Source: Lewinella sp038528965 (GTDB taxonomy: Bacteria > Bacteroidota > Bacteroidia > Chitinophagales > Saprospiraceae). From it: 64,000 bases of DNA. The translations under genes were made by a program, and so were the position numbers. Positions 53,646-61,380 of this stretch are shown here, piece after piece. How positions within the stretch are numbered: position 1 is the stretch's first letter; the number at the start of each line of letters is the position of its first letter. The DNA is taken from NCBI GenBank assembly GCA_038528965.1, contig JBCBEC010000042.1, positions 1 through 64,000 of the forward strand, given 5' to 3'. The notes under the pieces were generated by a model. That model searched no databases and was not told the DNA's origin. It saw only the letters and a list, made by a program, of their open reading frames with translations.

Positions 53646-54380
53646 CTACTTATCCTGCTCCGCAAAGACCTTACGCAACAGGTCAGTAGTGCGCAAGGCT
53701 GGATTATCGCGGATATCACGCTCCTTCACCTCCACTAAGCCAAAGAGGCCTACTAATGCTTTTTCGGTAACGTGCTGATCCAGTTCTGGATTGGTCTTCT
53801 GTACAAATGGAATACGGTTGTAAGCGGTCACCGCTGAACGCCAGTACTCACGGGCGTTTACCTCGTCTAGGCTTTCTTGGATGATGGGGAGAAAGGCGTC
53901 AGTTAGTGACTGGGTGGTAGTACGCTCCAGGTAGCGTGTAGCAGCATCTTTGTCTCCCATAAGCAAGTTGAGCGCATCTTGGAAGGTCAGTTGCGTGATA
54001 GCATCTACAAAGATGGGCTTTGCTTTGGCCACGGCCAGTTCAGCAGCGCGGTTCATCTTCTCCTCTAGTTCTTGCTCTACGTTTCCAAAGCCCGGCACGT
54101 TTTTGAGTTTACTCACTACGTTTTGGGCCTCTTCGGGCACTAAGATTTTGTAAGAGCTCCCCAGGTAGCCATCCTCGGCAGAGAGGAAACTAACCGCCTC
54201 CCCTACCCCGATATTGAGCATTTCTTTCAGGCCGTTGCCCGTTTCTTCTTGTGAAAGCGCCGATTTGCCACTGATGACATCTTCTGCCTGTTTCTTTAGT
54301 TTGCCCAGATTAATCTGCGCGAAGGTGGGTACAGCTAGCGCAGTCACTAGCATGAGCATCATTGTTTTCTTCCAGTTCAT
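53646..54380 (-). CDS. DUF4197 protein, exported
   Basis: 244 residues with a signal peptide ('MLMLVTALAVPTFAQ'). The DUF4197 pattern is clear: 'GLKEMLNIGVGEAVSFLSAEDGYLGSSYKILVPEEAQNVVSKLKNVPGFG' and 'FVDAITQLTFQDALNLLMGDKDAATRYLERTT'. Envelope location is likely and the function unknown. The gene is alone and ends in a strong terminator. Confidence 0.9.
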   Translation of the reverse strand: MNWKKTMMLMLVTALAVPTFAQINLGKLKKQAEDVISGKSALSQEETGNGLKEMLNIGVGEAVSFLSAEDGYLGSSYKILVPEEAQNVVSKLKNVPGFGNVEQELEEKMNRAAELAVAKAKPIFVDAITQLTFQDALNLLMGDKDAATRYLERTTTQSLTDAFLPIIQESLDEVNAREYWRSAVTAYNRIPFVQKTNPELDQHVTEKALVGLFGLVEVKERDIRDNPALRTTDLLRKVFAEQDK

Positions 54381-54398
54381 GTGTAGGTTATTAGTTTA

Positions 54399-54413
54399 AG
54401 GTGAGTTTTGCCT
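54399..54413. repeat. Solo fragment of the composite repeat
   Basis: AAGGTGAGTTTTGCCTT, upstream of the DUF4197 gene, equals the left arm of the repeat at 60838 over 17 bases. No inverse arm is found nearby. Confidence 0.5.
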
Positions 54414-54565
54414 TTTTTCGGTTCTCATGCACAATGCGGGACACCAGCAAAGCTCCCCAGTTTCGTTTTCAATTCTCCTCTAAGAACTTGGAATTACGCG
54501 ATTGAATCGACTTTGGTAGCCAGTTTAATAAATCTTTAACGCAAAATCTCACTGGCGAACGCCCC

Positions 54566-56080
54566 CTACTCAGCTACCACTGTACAGCGTTCCAACCAGT
54601 CATTGGCAGCTTTTGCTAAACGTTCCCGCTTGTCGGTGGCCATCTTATCATACATACTGACCATCATACTCAGACGTGGATTCTTACGCATAAAATCCCG
54701 CTTTTGGTCAATGAAGCGCCAGTAGAGTCCATCAACAATATCCGACCAGTCAGCACCTTTTTTGTAAGAACTCATCTTACTCCAGTAATTGGAACCACAG
54801 ATGTAGGGCTTCGTGGCGAAGATACCGCCATCGGCAAACTGGCTCATACCGTACACATTGGGTACCATCACCCAGTCGGCGGAATCCACAAAAAATTCCA
54901 TAAACCAGCGGTTGACTTCATCGGGATGAATTTCACTGAGGAGCATCATATTCCCCATGACCATCAGTCGTTCAATGTGGTGTAGGTAACCGTAGCGGTC
55001 CGCCCGTTGGATACAGTGATCGACGGGCAGGATACCCGTAGTACCCTTCCACCAGTCGTCGGTCAGTTTGCGTTGGTGATTAAAGAAGTTGGTGGACAGC
55101 ATATCGTTGCTGTACTCGTGATACATACCGCGAATAAATTCTCGCCAGCCGATCACCTGCCGTACGAAGCCCTCCACACTGGGGTAATGGGTATCGTTTT
55201 GCTGGGCGTAGGACACTGCACGCTCGGTCACCTCAGCAGCCGTGATCAAGCCCATATTGATGTAGGGGCTCAAAATACTGTGGAACAGAAAGGCCTCCTC
55301 CGGCTCAAAGGCGTCTTCGTAGGGACCAAAATCGGTGAAGCGCTGCTCCAGGAAATCTTCCAGCTGGTTTAGCGCCTGCTGTCGGGTAGTGGCGAGCCAG
55401 AAGTTGGAAGCCTCTCCGGGATGCTCGGCAAAGTGGGTATTGACCAGATCAATGACGGCTTTGGTATGCGCGGTCCACTCGTGCTCGGGCTGTTCAGGAA
55501 TGACGTACTTTTTCGGTAGCTTTTTACGGTTGTCGGCATCAAAAGACCACTGCCCGTGTAGCGGCTCGTTCTTTTCGTCGACTAGCACCTTAAGCCGCTT
55601 ACGCTGCTGTTGGTAAAAAGTGGCCATAAAGGGCCTGCGGGTCGACTGATTATAGGCGGCAAACTGTTCGCGGCTGGTTACGTAACCGGCGCTCTGCACG
55701 GTTTCGTAAGCCAGGCTGCGCTCCTCGGCAAACTCGCGGATGCGGTCAGCAAAAAAGTGGTCTTCAATTTCGTAGCTACGAATACTGCTGATCTGCGGAT
55801 GCTGATCCAGAAAGGCACCCAAGCGATCAGTATAGGACTGATCAATAGTAATATCATCCAATGCACTGTAGGTTACGGTAACCGTTTCACGCAGGTGATC
55901 AGCGTAGCTGCGCATCGCGCTAAGAAACAGAATCAACTTGTGTTTGTGGTAACGATAATGGGTACAGAGTTCACGATCTTCAGCCATCCACACCACGGTA
56001 GAAGCTCCTAAATCCAGATCAGCAGCGGCCGTTGGAAAGAGCTGATCGCCAAGTATAATTACAAGCTGTTGAGGTTCCAT
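54566..56080 (-). CDS. Cryptochrome/photolyase-related protein (CryPro/PhrB type) lacking iron-sulphur cysteines
   Basis: 504 residues from ATG 56080 ('MEPQQLVIILGDQL'). The family start and C-terminal FAD region are clear: 'VRQVIGWREFIRGMYHEYSNDM', 'GYLHHIERLMVMGNMMLLSEIHPDEVNRWFMEFF', 'YGMSQFADGGIFATKPYICGSNYWSKMSSYKKGADWSDI'. PhrB-type proteins normally carry four cysteines for a [4Fe-4S] cluster, two of them in an 'S-Y-C-x-x-C' motif. Here that motif reads S-Y-K-K-G-A, so these two ligands are gone. DNA repair (6-4 photoproduct) or light sensing is the expected role of the family. Confidence 0.85.
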   Translation of the reverse strand: MEPQQLVIILGDQLFPTAAADLDLGASTVVWMAEDRELCTHYRYHKHKLILFLSAMRSYADHLRETVTVTYSALDDITIDQSYTDRLGAFLDQHPQISSIRSYEIEDHFFADRIREFAEERSLAYETVQSAGYVTSREQFAAYNQSTRRPFMATFYQQQRKRLKVLVDEKNEPLHGQWSFDADNRKKLPKKYVIPEQPEHEWTAHTKAVIDLVNTHFAEHPGEASNFWLATTRQQALNQLEDFLEQRFTDFGPYEDAFEPEEAFLFHSILSPYINMGLITAAEVTERAVSYAQQNDTHYPSVEGFVRQVIGWREFIRGMYHEYSNDMLSTNFFNHQRKLTDDWWKGTTGILPVDHCIQRADRYGYLHHIERLMVMGNMMLLSEIHPDEVNRWFMEFFVDSADWVMVPNVYGMSQFADGGIFATKPYICGSNYWSKMSSYKKGADWSDIVDGLYWRFIDQKRDFMRKNPRLSMMVSMYDKMATDKRERLAKAANDWLERCTVVAE

Positions 56081-56135
56081 GAGGAAGCAACATATTGCCA
56101 CACAATAGGTTTAGTGAGCAGGCAAGAACACAAAG

Positions 56136-56187
56136 ATTTGTAGTGGTAAGATGACTACCATCTGACGCTACATCCTCCACTACAAAT
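56136..56187. repeat. Inverted repeat between the photolyase and barrel genes
   Basis: ATTTGTAGTGG (56136-56146) and CCACTACAAAT (56177-56187) are perfectly inverse with a 30-base spacer. It lies upstream of the photolyase gene and downstream of the 56318 gene. Function unknown. Confidence 0.45.
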
Positions 56188-56317
56188 GTTCAATGAGGGG
56201 GTGAGAATGATGATCCGACCGGTCTAGGTAATGAGTGCCACCAGTAATCACCCCAACTTACGTAATCAGATTGGAGACAACTTTGAGCAAAAGGCGTTTA
56301 GATGGCTGCTAAAACAA

Positions 56318-57109
56318 TCAGAATAGTAAGTAAGAGAATTTAAGATAAGTGGTTTGCAATTGGCGGGTAGAAGCAAATTGGTGGGGCGGAGAAGAAAAGC
56401 AACCAAAAACTCCTAAGCCACAACTAAAATCCGACTTCTTGGGAGAGGCTATTTGGTCACCAATAAACCAATTGCGTTCGATACTCAATGATACCCTATC
56501 TCGCTTAATGCCAATAGCAAAAGAGACAGGGAACTGCCAACGACTATAGTCCAATCTATCTTCACTGAGCTGAATTTCATTTGCGATCAGGTTTTCCTGC
56601 GTTTCTTGTCCGAGTGTAGCTCTGGTAGAAGACTGAAACAGTTTTAGTGCCAGCAAATAACTACCCGTAACGCCAGCTTTCAGAAACGGCCTAATGCGGT
56701 GCTCTCCTCTACCAAAAGTAAACTGGTAGCCAAGTGGTATACGCAGCATACCTTGCTGGACCGTAGACCTAGCGTACTGGTACCGAACAATCTGCCCTCC
56801 CGGATTGGTCGTCTTAAACTCGGCTTCGTGCAATGCTTTGGCCTGCAAGTAATCTAACCCTAAAGTCAATGCACCGCGCCGCCCAACTGAGTACAAAACC
56901 TCAGCGCCAAAGCCCACGACCGGCTGCCACCTCGTTTTGGTGAGATAGTCATGAATACTTAAAGAAGGTGGCCGGCCCGTATGGTTGCCTTGATTCACTT
57001 CCCGTGCACCACCGTAGCCGCCGTAGGCATTAAGAGCAACATGTAGGCGATTTTGAGCGAAGGATAGGCTAGAGAAGATCAATAGAGAGAGTAAGAGTAG
57101 ATATCTCAT
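56318..57109 (-). CDS. Exported outer-membrane barrel-like protein, unknown
   Basis: 263 residues with a signal peptide ('RYLLLLSLLIFSSLSFAQ'). Beta strands with aromatic ends ('VVGFGAEVLYSVG', 'RIPLGYQFTFGRGEHRIRPFLKAGVTGSYLLAL', 'FPVSFAIGIKRDRVSLSIERNWFIG', ending 'YLKFSYLLF') suggest an OmpA/PorT-type barrel. No assigned function. Confidence 0.7.
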   Translation of the reverse strand: MRYLLLLSLLIFSSLSFAQNRLHVALNAYGGYGGAREVNQGNHTGRPPSLSIHDYLTKTRWQPVVGFGAEVLYSVGRRGALTLGLDYLQAKALHEAEFKTTNPGGQIVRYQYARSTVQQGMLRIPLGYQFTFGRGEHRIRPFLKAGVTGSYLLALKLFQSSTRATLGQETQENLIANEIQLSEDRLDYSRWQFPVSFAIGIKRDRVSLSIERNWFIGDQIASPKKSDFSCGLGVFGCFSSPPHQFASTRQLQTTYLKFSYLLF

Positions 57110-57167
57110 GATTCGCGTTTAAGTTTGTCTTGCTAAGACTGGTATTGGGCGCGAAAGGGTTGGGGCT

Positions 57168-57212
57168 AATAATACGTTTACTAAACCTTGGAGGTTTAGT
57201 AAACGTATTATT
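57168..57212. repeat. REP-like palindrome upstream of the RAYT gene
   Basis: AATAATACGTTTACTAAACCT and its exact inverse flank a 3-base TGG centre (21-base arms). The core TTTACTAAACCT..AGGTTTAGTAAA recurs downstream at 57898-57930. Confidence 0.75.
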
Positions 57213-57235
57213 ATGTAGTATTTTAAAAACGCGCC

Positions 57236-57898
57236 ATGAAAAAACCAACCAATTATTGGGCCTCCTTTGAAGAGGAGGGCTCCTACCATATCTATAATCG
57301 AGGTATTAATCGCTGTAACATTTTTACTTTACCGAAGAATTATCATTTCTTCTTATCCAGATGGAAAAAACTTATCCATCCTTTTTTTGAGGTGGCAGCC
57401 TACTGTTTATTGCCTAATCATTTTCATTTCTTAGTCAGTGTCAGGCCTATCACTCCAGCGTTGATGGAAAGCGTTAAGCAACAAAGAACTTCGAAAAGTG
57501 AAAAGTTTTTAGCAGGTGAGATCAGCTACAATACATTTTTAGAAGACCAGTTTAAACGCTTATTCAGCTCGTATGCATTGGCCTTTAACAAACAAGAGAA
57601 CAGGACCGGAAGTCTATTTCAAAAGAGATTCAAGCGGGTACGAATAAATAGTGAACTTAAGTTGTGGAACATCTTGGCTTACATTCATCACAATCCGATT
57701 CATCATCGGTACAAAAAGGAATATGGCCACTGGGAGTTTTGTTCTTATCAAGCCTATGGAGCGGAACAGACTAGTCTGCTTGCTAGAGAAAAGGTATTGA
57801 ATTGGTTCAATATTGATCGACAAAAAGCTATGCAGGCATTTTTAAGGCATCATAAGAACTTTAAAATCGAGAAATTGGGGATGGACTATGATGATTAA
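57236..57898 (+). CDS. REP-associated tyrosine transposase (RAYT, Y1 family)
   Basis: 220 residues. 'GSYHIYNRGINRCNIF' and 'AAYCLLPNHFHFLVSV' give the HUH pattern (H-F-H), and 'NKQENRTGSLFQKRFKRVRI' plus 'ILAYIHHNPIHHRYKKEYGHWEFCSYQAY' the Y1/helix region of IS200-like RAYTs. It nicks and joins single-stranded DNA at REP hairpins. Matching palindromes lie directly upstream and over its stop codon, which marks this as a REP/RAYT unit. Confidence 0.88.
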   Translation: MKKPTNYWASFEEEGSYHIYNRGINRCNIFTLPKNYHFFLSRWKKLIHPFFEVAAYCLLPNHFHFLVSVRPITPALMESVKQQRTSKSEKFLAGEISYNTFLEDQFKRLFSSYALAFNKQENRTGSLFQKRFKRVRINSELKLWNILAYIHHNPIHHRYKKEYGHWEFCSYQAYGAEQTSLLAREKVLNWFNIDRQKAMQAFLRHHKNFKIEKLGMDYDD

Positions 57899-57930
57899 GG
57901 TTTACTAAACCTTGAAGGTTTAGTAAACCT
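57898..57930. repeat. REP-like palindrome over the RAYT stop
   Basis: AGGTTTACTAAACCTT and AAGGTTTAGTAAACCT form a perfect 16-base stem with a 1-base loop. The first base is the last base of the RAYT stop codon. The sequence shares its core with the upstream palindrome. Confidence 0.75.
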
Positions 57931-58171
57931 GGAACCTGAAAACCTGACGACTTCAAGCCTGCAGCAAGGCTTGACAAAAACAACAAGTAGGGTTTCATCA
58001 GAAAGGCATCTAAAAGGGGTAGTCATTACACACTATGATCCGTGCAATTCAATTACTTATTTCCCCACTTGATCGTATCCCATATTAAACCTTCTATCTT
58101 TTTCCCCATCTTACCTACTGAAACCAAATAAATAACCTCAAAAATTTAGTTCAACCGTTAAAACCCTCCTT

Positions 58172-59026
58172 ATGAAAAACTCACTGTTGATCTGCCTGAT
58201 CTTATCCATGTGCTTAACGACTACCGTAAAAGCTCAAGATGCAGCAGCTACCGCAACCGAAAACGAAACCTTAGGTGACAACTTCAGCCTGGAAGGTGCG
58301 CTGGAAATGTTTAAAACCTCAGAGACATTAGAAGAATTCGAAGCCAAAATCAATGACGAAAGCAATAGTGTCAACAACCTGGATTTGAATGAAGATGGAG
58401 AAATAGACTACGTGCGCGTCATCGATAATATTGGTGAGAATGGCACCGACCACGCTATTGTTTTACAAGTCCCCATTAGTGAAGACGAATTGCAGGATAT
58501 AGCCGTTATTGCGATCGAAAAAGTAGCGGACGAAGACGCCATGTTACAGATCATTGGCGATGAAGTCCTCTACGGCGAAGACCACATCGTAGAACCTTTC
58601 GAGACCGAAGGTGAAATGGACGGCAAAGGCCCAAACGCTCAAATGGAATTCCGCGTGATTCGGGTAAACGTGTGGGGCTGGCGGCCCGTACGGTTCATTT
58701 ACGGACCACGCTATGTACGTTATGTATCACCTTGGCGATGGAATTACTACCCTCGCGCTTGGCGCCCCTGGCGGCCAGTTTCAGTGGTGACCTTCCGGCC
58801 CAGAGTGGTGCGTTATAGAAGCCCATACCGGGTAACAACTACCCGCCGAGTGGTGCGTGCACATAATGCATACAGACCGCACCGTAGATCTTCTACCGTG
58901 GTGGTATCGCGTAGAACGGTACGTACGGGTAGAGGGGTAAAGACGACAACACGTGTGCGGACCAATAAAGCGGGGCGGACAAAAACGGCCCGGCGCACAA
59001 CGGTGAGAAGAAAAAGAGGGGGTTAG
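58172..59026 (+). CDS. Exported two-part protein, acidic N-half and Arg-rich C-tail
   Basis: 284 residues with a signal peptide ('NSLLICLILSMCLTTTVKAQ'). The N-half (about 22-160) is strongly acidic, with 'NNLDLNEDGEIDYVRVIDNI' like a Ca-binding loop. The C-half (about 170-284) is very basic, with many Arg/Thr/Val/Tyr and repeated 'RRVVR', 'VVVSRRTVRT', 'TARRTTVRRKR'. A similar N-domain is common in Bacteroidota exported proteins of unknown role. The tail may bind nucleic acid, LPS or polyanions. Confidence 0.7.
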   Translation: MKNSLLICLILSMCLTTTVKAQDAAATATENETLGDNFSLEGALEMFKTSETLEEFEAKINDESNSVNNLDLNEDGEIDYVRVIDNIGENGTDHAIVLQVPISEDELQDIAVIAIEKVADEDAMLQIIGDEVLYGEDHIVEPFETEGEMDGKGPNAQMEFRVIRVNVWGWRPVRFIYGPRYVRYVSPWRWNYYPRAWRPWRPVSVVTFRPRVVRYRSPYRVTTTRRVVRAHNAYRPHRRSSTVVVSRRTVRTGRGVKTTTRVRTNKAGRTKTARRTTVRRKRGG

Positions 59027-59064
59027 TCTCTAGTTTAGACTTCCACCGAAATCAAAAAAACACG

Positions 59065-59100
59065 GAGCTACACATCAAATTGTGTGGCTCTTTTTATTTT
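59065..59100 (+). terminator. Intrinsic terminator of the 58172 gene
   Basis: GAGCTACACA pairs with TGTGTGGCTC over a 6-base loop (one G-U pair), then TTTTTATTTT. It lies 39 bases after the stop. Confidence 0.8.
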
Positions 59101-59126
59101 CGGGTGTTAAATTTTGGAGGTAATGA

Positions 59127-60203
59127 ATGAAGATCAGCCAAAACAAGCAAATGAATAACTTTTTCAAGCAGTTTGGTGGGAGCGTCACCCCAGAGTTAGA
59201 AGCACAATACGAGCAATCTGATAACTGGTACGATGGTAGTTTCCAAAATCTGGATCGTACTACGCTCACCACGAATTTACTTGATGTTCCTAAGCTGATT
59301 TACAAGCAATTATCCAACCGCAGTGCACGTCAACCCGTGTCGCCACTGCCCGTTTCTCCTTTTGATCAAACGGCATTTTTAGCTTCCGCAGAAAAGAGTA
59401 AGTTTATTTGGTACGGCCATTCTGTGGTACTCATGCGCATGAATGGTATTACGATGCTCATTGATCCAATGTTAGGGCCAGACACCACTCCCATTGCTCC
59501 GATGCCGACTAAGCGGTTTTCGGAGAATACGCTGGATCTAATTGACGATTTTCCAACAATTGACTTGCTCCTGTTGACACATGACCACTACGATCACCTG
59601 GATTACATCAGCATCCAAAAGCTGAAGCATAAGACCAAACGGTATTTCGTGGCAATGGGCGTGAAACGACACCTTGTCAAATGGGGCGTCGCCGCAGATT
59701 TAATCACAGAATTTGACTGGTGGGACAAACAAGATATTGGCCCCGTTACGATCACCTTCACCCCCACCAGACACTTCTCGGGGAGAGGGATAAGTGACCG
59801 AGCTAAAACCCTCTGGGGCGGCTGGGGTTTTAAGTCCCCGCAGGAGAAAATCTGGTTCAGTGGAGATGGAGGCTACGGCGCGCACTTTAAAGAAGTAGGC
59901 CGCCGCGAAGGTCCTTTCGATTTTGCATTTATGGAATGTGGACAATACAATGAAGATTGGCGACCTGTACACTTATTTCCAGACGAGGCCGTGCAGGCAG
60001 CAATTGACGCCGGAGCGCAAAAAATCATGCCGGTTCATTGGGGCGGTTTTGCTTTGTCCTACCAACACACCTGGCAGGAGCCGCCATCGGTTTTCGTCGA
60101 TAGCGCCATTGAAAATCAAGTGGATTATATGCTGCCAAAGCTGGGTCAGCTGGTTGAGGTATCAGCTGAGATTCAGGAACAGTGGTGGACGAAATTCCGG
60201 TAG
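59127..60203 (+). CDS. MBL-fold metallo-hydrolase (UlaG/NAPE-PLD-like)
   Basis: 358 residues. Metal motif 'LLTHDHYDHLDYISI' (HxHxDH) and later 'SGDGGYGAHF', 'ECGQYN' and 'MPVHWGGFAL' match the beta-lactamase-fold UlaG/NAPE-PLD type. A GGAGGT lies 6 bases before ATG 59127; ATG 59151 (MNNFFKQFGGS) is the alternative start. It is not in an operon. Confidence 0.88.
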   Translation: MKISQNKQMNNFFKQFGGSVTPELEAQYEQSDNWYDGSFQNLDRTTLTTNLLDVPKLIYKQLSNRSARQPVSPLPVSPFDQTAFLASAEKSKFIWYGHSVVLMRMNGITMLIDPMLGPDTTPIAPMPTKRFSENTLDLIDDFPTIDLLLLTHDHYDHLDYISIQKLKHKTKRYFVAMGVKRHLVKWGVAADLITEFDWWDKQDIGPVTITFTPTRHFSGRGISDRAKTLWGGWGFKSPQEKIWFSGDGGYGAHFKEVGRREGPFDFAFMECGQYNEDWRPVHLFPDEAVQAAIDAGAQKIMPVHWGGFALSYQHTWQEPPSVFVDSAIENQVDYMLPKLGQLVEVSAEIQEQWWTKFR

Positions 60204-60262
60204 GTCTTAATTTTTTTATATCAAGGGGAACTTTCCCGCTCTGCGCTTCTGTTAAACTGGGT

Positions 60263-60322
60263 ATGAATACAATCAATGTACATCAACCGAATCCTCACTA
60301 CTGTCGTAGCTGCTACGGGTGA
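60263..60322 (+). CDS. Possible leader peptide of 19 residues
   Basis: ATG 60263 opens MNTINVHQPNPHYCRSCYG, stop TGA at 60320. It lies inside a structured leader that ends in a terminator at 60348-60380, ahead of the tRNA cluster. It holds two Pro and two His codons, and the first tRNAs downstream are Pro and His. Too short to be certain; it could be chance. Confidence 0.3.
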   Translation: MNTINVHQPNPHYCRSCYG

Positions 60323-60329
60323 TGATGTA
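60279..60329 (+). ncRNA. Structured leader hairpin upstream of the tRNA cluster
   Basis: Stem 1 TACATCA/TGATGTA, then TCAC/GTGA, then CGTAGC/GCTACG stack into one arm. The apical CGTAG/CTACG words recur in the terminator at 60348-60371, so the two could compete. This is the layout of an attenuator. Confidence 0.4.
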
Positions 60330-60347
60330 TTGATAAAAGATATAGAA

Positions 60348-60380
60348 GCCTCGTAGTTAATGCTACGGGGCTTTTTTATT
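60348..60380 (+). terminator. Intrinsic terminator before the tRNA cluster
   Basis: GCCTCGTAG pairs with CTACGGGGC (one G-U), followed by TTTTTT. It lies directly before tRNA-Pro. Confidence 0.7.
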
Positions 60381-60381
60381 T

Positions 60382-60454
60382 ACGGATGTAGCTTAGCGGC
60401 CAGAGCACTTGGTTTGGGACCAAGGGGGCGTTCGTTCGAATCGGACTATCCGTA
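60382..60454 (+). tRNA. tRNA-Pro (anticodon TGG)
   Basis: Acceptor ACGGATG/TATCCGT (one G-U), D-stem GCTT/GAGC, anticodon arm CTTGG-TTTGGGA-CCAAG with anticodon TGG at 60415-60417, T-arm GTTCG/CGGAC with loop TTCGAAT. Discriminator A. No encoded CCA. Confidence 0.85.
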
Positions 60455-60456
60455 CC

Positions 60457-60529
60457 GTGTATGTAGCTTAATGGGTAGAGCACCACCTTGTGGCGGTGGG
60501 GGGTGTGGATTCGAGTTCCACCATGCACT
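60457..60529 (+). tRNA. tRNA-His (anticodon GTG)
   Basis: Acceptor GTGTATG/CATGCAC (one G-U), D-stem GCTT/GAGC, anticodon arm CCACC-TTGTGGC-GGTGG with GTG at 60490-60492, T-arm GTGGA/TCCAC with loop TTCGAGT. The usual extra G-1 opposite C73 is not encoded: the bases are C and T. No CCA. Confidence 0.82.
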
Positions 60530-60680
60530 TAGGTAAATTAGGATGGGAATTAGAATGAAAATTAGAATTAGCATTAAAATTAGAGTTAGAGCAAGTCTAC
60601 TCTTTGGGCGTCTAAAACTTCACAATAATTAACTTTTTTGGGTGCCGGGAACTTTCTAAACCGCAATAGCGTACTGTTAA

Positions 60681-60752
60681 CGCACGGTAGAGTAATTGGC
60701 AACTCACTGGGGTCATGACCCAGGGCTGCGGGTTCGAGGCCCGTCTGTGCAA
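60681..60752 (+). tRNA. tRNA-Met, initiator-like (anticodon CAT)
   Basis: Acceptor CGCACGG/CTGTGCA with a C1-A72 mismatch, D-stem GAGT/ACTC with A11-U24, anticodon stem CTGGG/CCCAG with three G-C pairs, anticodon CAT at 60714-60716, T-arm GCGGG/CCCGT. The C1-A72 mismatch, A11-U24 and GGG/CCC are the initiator marks. Confidence 0.82.
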
Positions 60753-60754
60753 CT

Positions 60755-60830
60755 GGTCTATGGGGCTGCAAGGGTGGCCACTACCTTATCAGGGTAGAAT
60801 ATCAGCTCGGTTCGATTCCGGGATAGACCG
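60755..60830 (+). tRNA. tRNA-like gene, anticodon loop ATC (Asp-like)
   Basis: Acceptor GGTCTAT/ATAGACC is perfect. D-stem GGCT/GGCC, anticodon stem CTACC/GGTAG with loop TTATCAG, T-arm CTCGG/CCGGG with loop TTCGATT, discriminator G as in Asp tRNAs. Base 8 is G rather than T, and the variable loop is 8 bases. Anticodon ATC would read Asp GAT; canonical is GTC. May be odd or decayed. Confidence 0.6.
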
Positions 60831-60837
60831 CATAAAG

Positions 60838-60977
60838 GTGAGTTTTGCCTTCCGTAGCTTTCAATAAATTAAGCGGATTGAAGGCAAAACTCACGGTACT
60901 TGGTAGAAGGTACTTAGTACAGAATAGACTTGAAAAAATGAAATCCAAGTACGTTGTACCATGTACCACATACTGTA
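60838..60977. repeat. Composite inverted repeat, copy L2
   Basis: GTGAGTTTTGCCTTC (60838-60852) and GAAGGCAAAACTCAC (60880-60894) are perfect inverse arms, followed by GGTAC/GTACC-rich sequence. The whole is the reverse-oriented counterpart of 26563-26706, with aligned words such as GTACTTGGA and TCAAGTC. It sits directly after the Asp-like tRNA. Confidence 0.65.
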
Positions 60978-60979
60978 AG

Positions 60980-61025
60980 CTTCGGGAAGCATGAACCAAT
61001 AACAGTGAGTAAGGCCAACCCGAAG
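60980..61025 (+). other. Hairpin in the tRNA cluster
   Basis: CTTCGGG (60980-60986) pairs perfectly with CCCGAAG (61019-61025) over 32 bases. It is non-coding, between repeat L2 and the next hairpin. Confidence 0.35.
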
Positions 61026-61064
61026 ATCACGTTAAAATGAAGATCATGTATTTGTATTCAACAA

Positions 61065-61119
61065 GCACGACTATCATCATTAATACAGGAGGCGTAAGCA
61101 CCTAAAGGGGAAGTCGTGT
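61065..61119 (+). ncRNA. Structured element, possible small RNA or tRNA-like fold
   Basis: GCACGACT and AGTCGTGT (one G-U) close a stem with about 39 bases inside, including AGGCGTAAGCACCT. A terminator follows at 61133-61165. It may be a small RNA gene; no known family matches. Confidence 0.35.
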
Positions 61120-61132
61120 CTACTATATAGTG

Positions 61133-61165
61133 AAGCGGTTCCCATTCATTTGGGGCCGCTTTTTT
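61133..61165 (+). terminator. Intrinsic terminator inside the tRNA cluster
   Basis: AGCGGTTCC pairs with GGGGCCGCT (two G-U), followed by TTTTT. Its last T is the first base of the Thr-like tRNA. Confidence 0.7.
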
Positions 61166-61236
61166 CCGGTGAAGCATTGAAAGTGATGCACTAGACTTGT
61201 AATCTTGAGAACAGGGGGCGGTACCTTGCACCGGAG
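61165..61236 (+). tRNA. Thr-like tRNA (anticodon TGT), degenerate
   Basis: Acceptor TCCGGTG/CACCGGA is perfect, D-stem GCAT/ATGC, anticodon arm CTAGA-CTTGTAA-TCTTG with TGT (one mismatch), T-stem CAGGG/CCTTG. The T-loop is GGCGGTA, not TTCRANN, base 8 is A and the D-loop lacks GG. Probably decayed or strongly divergent. Confidence 0.45.
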
Positions 61237-61380
61237 CCTTATAAGGTGAGGTCCTCTTAAGATAAAGAGAATCATTTCCTTCTACATTATACCTTCTGCT
61301 CTCTACTGGGAGTGTGTAAATTAATTTACTGCACCCTGCAAAAAAGGCTAAACTCAACCTAGTGTTCAAGAATTGAGACC

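Noticed and set aside
60586..60771. A short minus-strand protein in the tRNA cluster.
   Set aside because: Its sequence is the antisense of the Met tRNA; not a gene.
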